Of a DNA stretch of 64,000 nt, positions 60,289 through 64,000 are shown piece by piece. Position numbers and translations under genes: made by a program. The notes under the pieces were generated by a model, which made no database searches, was not told where the DNA came from, and was given only the letters and a program-made list of their open reading frames with translations. The stretch is from Sphingomonas liriopis. Its GTDB lineage: Bacteria > Pseudomonadota > Alphaproteobacteria > Sphingomonadales > Sphingomonadaceae. How positions within the stretch are numbered: position 1 is the first letter of the stretch; every line of letters starts with the position of its first letter. The stretch is from contig NZ_JAMLDY010000008.1 of the NCBI RefSeq assembly GCF_024211255.1, positions 1 to 64,000 of the forward strand. The letters run 5' to 3'.

Positions 60289-60459
60289 ATGTTGGAATTG
60301 CCCAGCGAAAAGGACAAGAAGACGTCTTCCAAGAAGTCTCCTGCACGGGTTCAAAGCAAGGATCGCGACATGGGCGCGGCATTGCGCTCGGCCTATCAGC
60401 GGACGGTGGACGAACACGTTCCCGATGAAATGCTCGACCTGCTGAACAAGCTCTCGTAG
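60289..60459 (+). CDS. nepR: Anti-sigma factor NepR
   Basis: 56 residues, too short for many gene finders. A run of G (60282-60286) acts as ribosome site. A basic disordered N-terminus (KDKKTSSKKSPARVQSKD) precedes GAALRSAYQRTVDEHVPDEM and LDLLNKLS, which is the full NepR consensus including Tyr and Glu-x-Val-Pro. It holds EcfG inactive until phosphorylated PhyR removes it. The phyP-like gene follows after 8 bp. Confidence 0.88.
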   Translation: MLELPSEKDKKTSSKKSPARVQSKDRDMGAALRSAYQRTVDEHVPDEMLDLLNKLS

Positions 60460-60467
60460 CAGGAGGC

Positions 60468-62060
60468 ATGGCCTCCTCCCTCGACGCTGCTTCCCTTACC
60501 CGACGTACCGCGATGACCCCGGTATCGGCGCTGTCCCGGCTGCCGACCGGGGCGAAGCTGTTCATCACGCTCAGCGTCGCGCTGCTGCTGCTCGCGCTGA
60601 TCGCCATCGGCGCGACGCTGCAGACCGGCCGTACCGCGGATGCCGAGGCGCGGGCGCGGCTGCGCATCGCCGCCAACGAAAGCGCGCGCGCCATCGCGAT
60701 CGAGCTGATCGGCGACATGACCGCGCTGCGCGTCGCGGTGAACGCGCTGCAGACCGATGCCGCCGACGCGCCGAGCTGCGCGCGGGCGCAGGGCGTGTTT
60801 GCGCAACAGGCGACGACCGGCACGCGCTTCTCGATCGTCGACCGCGACGGCCGCCTGCTGTGCGGCGAGCCGCTGTCGACCAACGTGACGCTCGACACCA
60901 GCACCGCGGTCGGCGCCGCCGTCCTGCCCGACCGCGGGTTGATCCTGTCGGTCGCCGGTTCGCGCCGGGGGCCGAGCGCGCGGGTGTTCTTCCCGCGCAG
61001 CTTCCTCGCCCGGCTCGCCTCGCCCGCCAGCCGCGCGATGCCGCTCGCCAGTGCGCTGGTCCATGACGACGCGACGCTGGAGCTGTCGACGATCCCCGAT
61101 CTGGGCCCGCTCGACCGGGTCGAAACGGTGCAGACCGATCTCGGCCTCGGCGGGCTGACGCTGCGCACCAGCATCCGTAGCGCGCCGATCACCTCGTCCT
61201 TCCTCGTCGCGCTGATGCTGCCGCTGCTGATGTGGGCGGCGGCGGCGGGGCTGTCGTGGTTCATCGTCGACCGGCTGCTGATCCGCCCGCTGCGGCTGCT
61301 GCGCGCCAGCGTCGCCGCCTATACGCCCGGCGAGGTGATCGATCCGGGCAAGCTCGGCCCGCTGCCGGCACAGGAGATCCGCGAGCTCGGCGACACGTTC
61401 CGCGCGATCAGCCGCACCGTCGCGCTGCACGAGGCGGGGCTCGCCGAGGCGGTGGTGCGCCAGACCAAGCTGACGCGCGAGGTGCACCACCGGGTCAAGA
61501 ACAACCTGCAGGTGATCTCCAGCCTCATCAATTTCCACGCACGCGGCGCGCCCAGTCCCGATGCGACCGCGGCCTATGCCTCGATCCAGCGCCGCGTCGA
61601 TGCGCTCGCGGTCGTCCACCGCAACCATTTCGCCGAGATGGAGGACAATCGTGGCCTCAACCTGCGCGCGGTGATCGGCGAACTTGCCTCCAACATCCGC
61701 GCCACCGCGCCGGAGGGGGCGACCAGCCTGTCGATCGTGCTCGACGTCGATCCCTATCTGGTCAGCCAGGACGTCGCGGTCGCGGTCGCCTTCCTCGTCA
61801 CCGAGACGATCGAGCTGGCGATGAGCTGCGATTCCGCCGCGCAGGTCCGCGTTGCGGTCAAGCCGGGCGACGACGACAAGAAGGCCAAGCTGCGCGTTGT
61901 CTCGCGCGCCTTCGTCGAGAGCGAGATGCTCGAAACGCTGCTGTCGACCCGCTACGGCCGCGTCATTGAGGGCCTGTCGCGCCAGCTGCGCGCGCCGCTC
62001 CACCACGACCCGATGACCGGCGCCTATGAGATCGCCATCGCCATTCTGGGCCGCGATTGA
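60468..62060 (+). CDS. phyP: PhyP-like HisKA_2 sensor protein with degenerate ATPase domain
   Basis: 530 residues. Two membrane helices (KLFITLSVALLLLALIAIGA and SSFLVALMLPLLMWAAAAGL) enclose a periplasmic sensor of about 190 residues; a HAMP-like linker follows. TREVHHRVKNNLQVISSLIN holds the phosphoacceptor His341. In the ATPase domain the N box reads VTETIELAMSC without Asn and the glycine-rich boxes are missing, so it is unlikely to use ATP. In Sphingomonas a HisKA_2 protein next to phyR (PhyP) acts as a PhyR phosphatase; this gene fits it. AGGAGG is only one base from the ATG, an odd spacing. Confidence 0.85.
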   Translation: MASSLDAASLTRRTAMTPVSALSRLPTGAKLFITLSVALLLLALIAIGATLQTGRTADAEARARLRIAANESARAIAIELIGDMTALRVAVNALQTDAADAPSCARAQGVFAQQATTGTRFSIVDRDGRLLCGEPLSTNVTLDTSTAVGAAVLPDRGLILSVAGSRRGPSARVFFPRSFLARLASPASRAMPLASALVHDDATLELSTIPDLGPLDRVETVQTDLGLGGLTLRTSIRSAPITSSFLVALMLPLLMWAAAAGLSWFIVDRLLIRPLRLLRASVAAYTPGEVIDPGKLGPLPAQEIRELGDTFRAISRTVALHEAGLAEAVVRQTKLTREVHHRVKNNLQVISSLINFHARGAPSPDATAAYASIQRRVDALAVVHRNHFAEMEDNRGLNLRAVIGELASNIRATAPEGATSLSIVLDVDPYLVSQDVAVAVAFLVTETIELAMSCDSAAQVRVAVKPGDDDKKAKLRVVSRAFVESEMLETLLSTRYGRVIEGLSRQLRAPLHHDPMTGAYEIAIAILGRD

Positions 62061-62097
62061 GCCGTTAAAAAAATTCGTGAACGGCGGCGGAAAGCCG

Positions 62098-62122
62098 GGA
62101 ACCGGGCAGCGGCTTCGGGGTT
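62098..62122 (+). promoter_or_regulatory. EcfG-type promoter ahead of a short hairpin-ended unit
   Basis: GGAACC (62098-62103), 15 bases, GGTT (62119-62122), with the same spacing as the nepR promoter. It lies 38 bp after the phyP stop and 222 bp before the next gene. Confidence 0.55.
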
Positions 62123-62129
62123 ATGCAAT

Positions 62130-62224
62130 ACGGATCGCGACCTTATGCCCCCCGCTCTCGCGATCCACGACATAGGCCCGAAAGCATCCACCCTCCCCCC
62201 CCCGGTGATGCTTTCGGGCCTTAA
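62130..62224 (+). ncRNA. Candidate stress-regulated small RNA
   Basis: From the expected start at about 62130 to the end of the perfect 14-bp stem GGCCCGAAAGCATC (62175-62188)/GATGCTTTCGGGCC (62207-62220) followed by TTAAT. The loop is a C-rich stretch. No ORF with a ribosome site is inside. The stem may instead be only the phyP terminator. Confidence 0.4.
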
Positions 62225-62343
62225 TCGTTCGGGGCATATCTGCCCCATTTCCCGGATCCACCGCGGGAGGGATGGGTTGCGCAGCCGGAACGAATGGCGC
62301 GCCCGATCATTCCTCCCCCGGTATTCATGCCTCAGGAGGTTCT

Positions 62344-62478
62344 ATGCGTAAGGTTCTCGGATTGGTCGTCGTTGCCGGCGCGCTCATGGTCAGCGCGTGC
62401 AATACGGTCGAAGGCGTCGGCAAGGACGTCAAGTCGGCGGGCAGCACCGTCGCCAAGACCGCCGACGACGCCAAGTAA
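62344..62478 (+). CDS. Entericidin-like small lipoprotein
   Basis: 44 residues behind AGGAGG (62333-62338). The signal MRKVLGLVVVAGALMVSAC gives a lipidated Cys19, then NTVEGVGKDVKSAGSTVAKT, the EcnA/EcnB signature. In enteric bacteria entericidins are stress- and stationary-phase-linked and may promote lysis. Here it follows the general stress locus, and a clear terminator follows. Confidence 0.9.
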   Translation: MRKVLGLVVVAGALMVSACNTVEGVGKDVKSAGSTVAKTADDAK

Positions 62479-62504
62479 GCGCAAAGCCCCACCCGGCTGA
62501 CGAA

Positions 62505-62535
62505 GGCCTCCGCTCATGTGAGCGGGGGCCTTTTT
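62505..62535 (+). terminator. Intrinsic terminator after the entericidin gene
   Basis: GGCCTCCGCTCA pairs with TGAGCGGGGGCC around TG (one mismatch), followed by TTTTT at 62531-62535. Confidence 0.85.
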
Positions 62536-62582
62536 CGTATGGTGCCGGGCACGAAACACGAGTGAGAGAGCACGAACCCTCC

Positions 62583-62654
62583 ACCGTTCGTTCTGAGCCT
62601 GTCGAAGCACATTGAGTCCCACCTGCCCTTCGACAGGCTCAGGGCGAACGGTGG
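62583..62654. repeat. Inverted pair of repeat family A
   Basis: CGTTCGTTCTGAGCCTGTCG and CTTCGACAGGCTCAGGGCGA face each other between convergent genes. Confidence 0.85.
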
Positions 62655-62668
62655 GCGCGAGCGAGCGC

Positions 62669-63454
62669 TTACGCCTCGACGATGTCCGTACCGGCATCCC
62701 TCGAGCGCTTGCGCTCGGTGAACCAGATGCCGATGATCGCGATCTCGTAGAGCAGGATCAGCGGCACCGCGAGCAGCACCTGGCTCATCAGGTCGGGCGG
62801 GGTCAGCACCGCGGCGAGCGCGGTCGCGCCGACGATTGCATAACGTCGTGCAGCGATCAGCTGCTTGCGCGTGACGATCCCCGCCCGCTCCAGCAGCATC
62901 AGCAGCACCGGCAGCAGGAAGGCGAGGCCAAAGGCGAACAAAAATTGCATCACGATCGACAGGTAATTGCCGATCGCGGGAAGCGCCTGCTGGTGGACGC
63001 CGCCGACATCGCCCTGGAAACCGAGCAGGAAGTGCAGCGCCATCGGGATCGCCATGTAATAGGCCAGCGCCGCGCCGCAGACGAACAGGATCGGCGTCGC
63101 GAGCAGGAACGGCAGCAGCGCGCGCTTTTCCTTGCGATACAGGCCGGGCGCGACGAACTGCCACAGCTGGTTGGCGATCACCGGGAAGGAGATCATCATC
63201 GCGGCGAAGAAGGCGACCTTCACCTTGACCAGGAACGCCTCGAACAGCTGCGTGTAGATGACCGTCTTCTGCCCGGCGTGGAGCAGCGGCTGGACGAGGA
63301 ACGCGAAGATGTCTTCAGCGAAATAGTAGCTGACACCGAACGCGATCACGATCGCGGCGATGCAGTAGAGCAACCGGCGGCGCAGCTCGATCAGATGGTC
63401 GAGCAACGGCGCGCGGCTGGCGTCGATCTCGTTCTCGATCTCGGGGTCGCTCAT
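62669..63454 (-). CDS. tatC: Twin-arginine translocase subunit TatC
   Basis: 261 residues with six membrane helices. LLDHLIELRRRLLY at the N-terminus and YRKEKRALLPFLLATPILF, then FGLAFLLPVLLMLLERAGIV match TatC. It binds the twin-Arg signal of folded substrates with TatB. It overlaps tatB by four bases. Confidence 0.95.
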   Translation of the reverse strand: MSDPEIENEIDASRAPLLDHLIELRRRLLYCIAAIVIAFGVSYYFAEDIFAFLVQPLLHAGQKTVIYTQLFEAFLVKVKVAFFAAMMISFPVIANQLWQFVAPGLYRKEKRALLPFLLATPILFVCGAALAYYMAIPMALHFLLGFQGDVGGVHQQALPAIGNYLSIVMQFLFAFGLAFLLPVLLMLLERAGIVTRKQLIAARRYAIVGATALAAVLTPPDLMSQVLLAVPLILLYEIAIIGIWFTERKRSRDAGTDIVEA

Positions 63455-63831
63455 GACGGGGTGCTATCGGGCTGCGGCGCGGGTTTGTGTTCGGGGGCGG
63501 CGACGACGACAGGCTTTTCGACCATCACCGGTGCATCGGGCTGGGGCTGGTCCGCCACCGGCTCGGCGGCAGCGACCGCCTCGGCATCGGAGCTTGCGGG
63601 ATGTTCCGCCATGATCCGCGCATTCTCCGCGGCCCAGCGCTTCTCCATCTCTTCCAGCTCGGCCTCGCGGACCATGTTGTCGAAGCCCTGGCGGAACGAG
63701 CGGCTGACGCCACGCGCCTTGCCGACCCAATAGCCGACGACGCGCATCGCCTTGGGCAGGTCCTTGGGACCGATCACCACCAGCGCCACGACGGCGATGA
63801 GCAGGAATTCGGACGAATCTACACCGAACAT
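63451..63831 (-). CDS. tatB: Twin-arginine translocase subunit TatB
   Basis: 126 residues. MFGVDSSEFLLIAVVALVVI then GPKDLPKAMRVVGYWVGKAR is the TatB membrane helix and amphipathic helix, with Glu8 in the membrane as in the family. The C-terminal half is Ala/Pro-rich and disordered. Middle gene of tatABC. Confidence 0.93.
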   Translation of the reverse strand: MFGVDSSEFLLIAVVALVVIGPKDLPKAMRVVGYWVGKARGVSRSFRQGFDNMVREAELEEMEKRWAAENARIMAEHPASSDAEAVAAAEPVADQPQPDAPVMVEKPVVVAAPEHKPAPQPDSTPS

Positions 63832-63861
63832 CGGGAACCGCGGCTATGGATCGGGGTGGGC

Positions 63862-64000
63862 TTAGCGGTCGTCGCGGACGCGCTCGCCGTCGCGATCGAA
63901 CGCCGGCTCCGCCGCCTTCTGCGCCTCGATGCGAGGCGCGGGCTTGGCGGCGACATCGTCGTCCTGCTCCGCCATGCCCTTCTTGAAATTCTTCACGCCC
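63862..64000 (-). CDS. tatA: Twin-arginine translocase subunit TatA, C-terminal part
   Basis: 46 residues visible. GVKNFKKGMAEQDDD is the end of the amphipathic helix and the acidic turn of TatA, followed by a charged tail (RIEAQKAAEPAFDRDGERVR). The membrane helix lies beyond the window edge. It precedes tatB by 30 bp. Confidence 0.9.
   Translation of the reverse strand, partial: GVKNFKKGMAEQDDDVAAKPAPRIEAQKAAEPAFDRDGERVRDDR

Noticed and set aside
62145..62351. An open frame across the hairpin after phyP
   Set aside because: It crosses a perfect stem and a run of C, has no ribosome site, and its sequence is not protein-like.

Overview
The window is a GC-rich alphaproteobacterial chromosome segment, most likely from Sphingomonas or a close relative in the Sphingomonadales. 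The signs are a complete PhyR/NepR/EcfG general stress response locus with a PhyP-like kinase beside it, a serine acetyltransferase followed by a DUF2794 gene, a cyoABCD-SURF1 oxidase operon, and many intergenic repeats of the CTTCGACAGGCTCAG type typical of sphingomonads. No rRNA, tRNA or CRISPR array was found. The left edge cuts an IS110-like transposase and the right edge cuts tatA.

Layout. 1-4.2 kb: IS remnant, a Pro/Ala-rich exported protein, an SDR dehydrogenase, a less GC-rich patch with a convergent pair (118-aa unknown and a RelA/SpoT-like protein), and a polytopic membrane protein. 4.2-10.5 kb: cysteine synthesis (cysE, DUF2794) divergent from a TauE/SafE-type exporter, then the peroxide defence cluster ahpC-ahpF-oxyR and a fasciclin lipoprotein. 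10.6-18.9 kb: moaE-moaD-pgsA, an LplT-like transporter, a GreA/GreB-like factor, a two-component system divergent from a four-EF-hand protein, and an MFS transporter. 19.1-24 kb: the cyoABCD-SURF1 operon behind a strong palindromic operator. 24-33 kb: exonuclease, FemAB-like acetyltransferase, DUF2721/DUF4345 pair, secreted amidase, NAPE-PLD-like hydrolase, ferredoxin reductase and uvrB. 33-43 kb: a HigBA module behind a perfect palindrome, a PRC-barrel protein, a possible structured transcript, DUF2501, a nuclease-like protein overlapping class I fumarase, a GGDEF-EAL-PilZ protein, hemerythrin and a 2OG oxygenase. 43.7-47.9 kb: nrdA and nrdB, separated by three small genes including a DUF559 nuclease. 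47.9-54.9 kb: an AT-rich HEPN-like gene beside a broken DUF2442 gene, a ParE/antitoxin pair, ExbD, SNase, HNH, an outer-membrane barrel, an acidic protein, a Bcr/CflA transporter and a lipoprotein. 54.9-64 kb: bcp, glnE, the stress locus, an entericidin and tatABC.

How the genes work together. The stress locus holds canonical nepR upstream of a phyP-like gene, phyR divergent from them, ecfG, and a second NepR-like gene facing the 3' end of ecfG. Sites of the form GGAAC-N16/17-[CG]GTT, the known EcfG promoter type, precede nepR, the PRC-barrel gene, the DUF2501 gene, the acidic-protein gene and a small lipoprotein gene. Another lies ahead of a short intergenic unit that ends in a strong hairpin. 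The window therefore appears to carry both the regulators and several targets of the general stress response.

At least six families of intergenic repeats occur, mostly as inverted pairs. One of them supplies the C-terminus of the DUF559 protein. The most unusual items are a 14-nt perfect complement to the 16S rRNA tail followed by an 18-codon ORF and hairpins (about 34.9-35.2 kb), the HEPN-like gene next to a truncated DUF2442 gene, and the second NepR.
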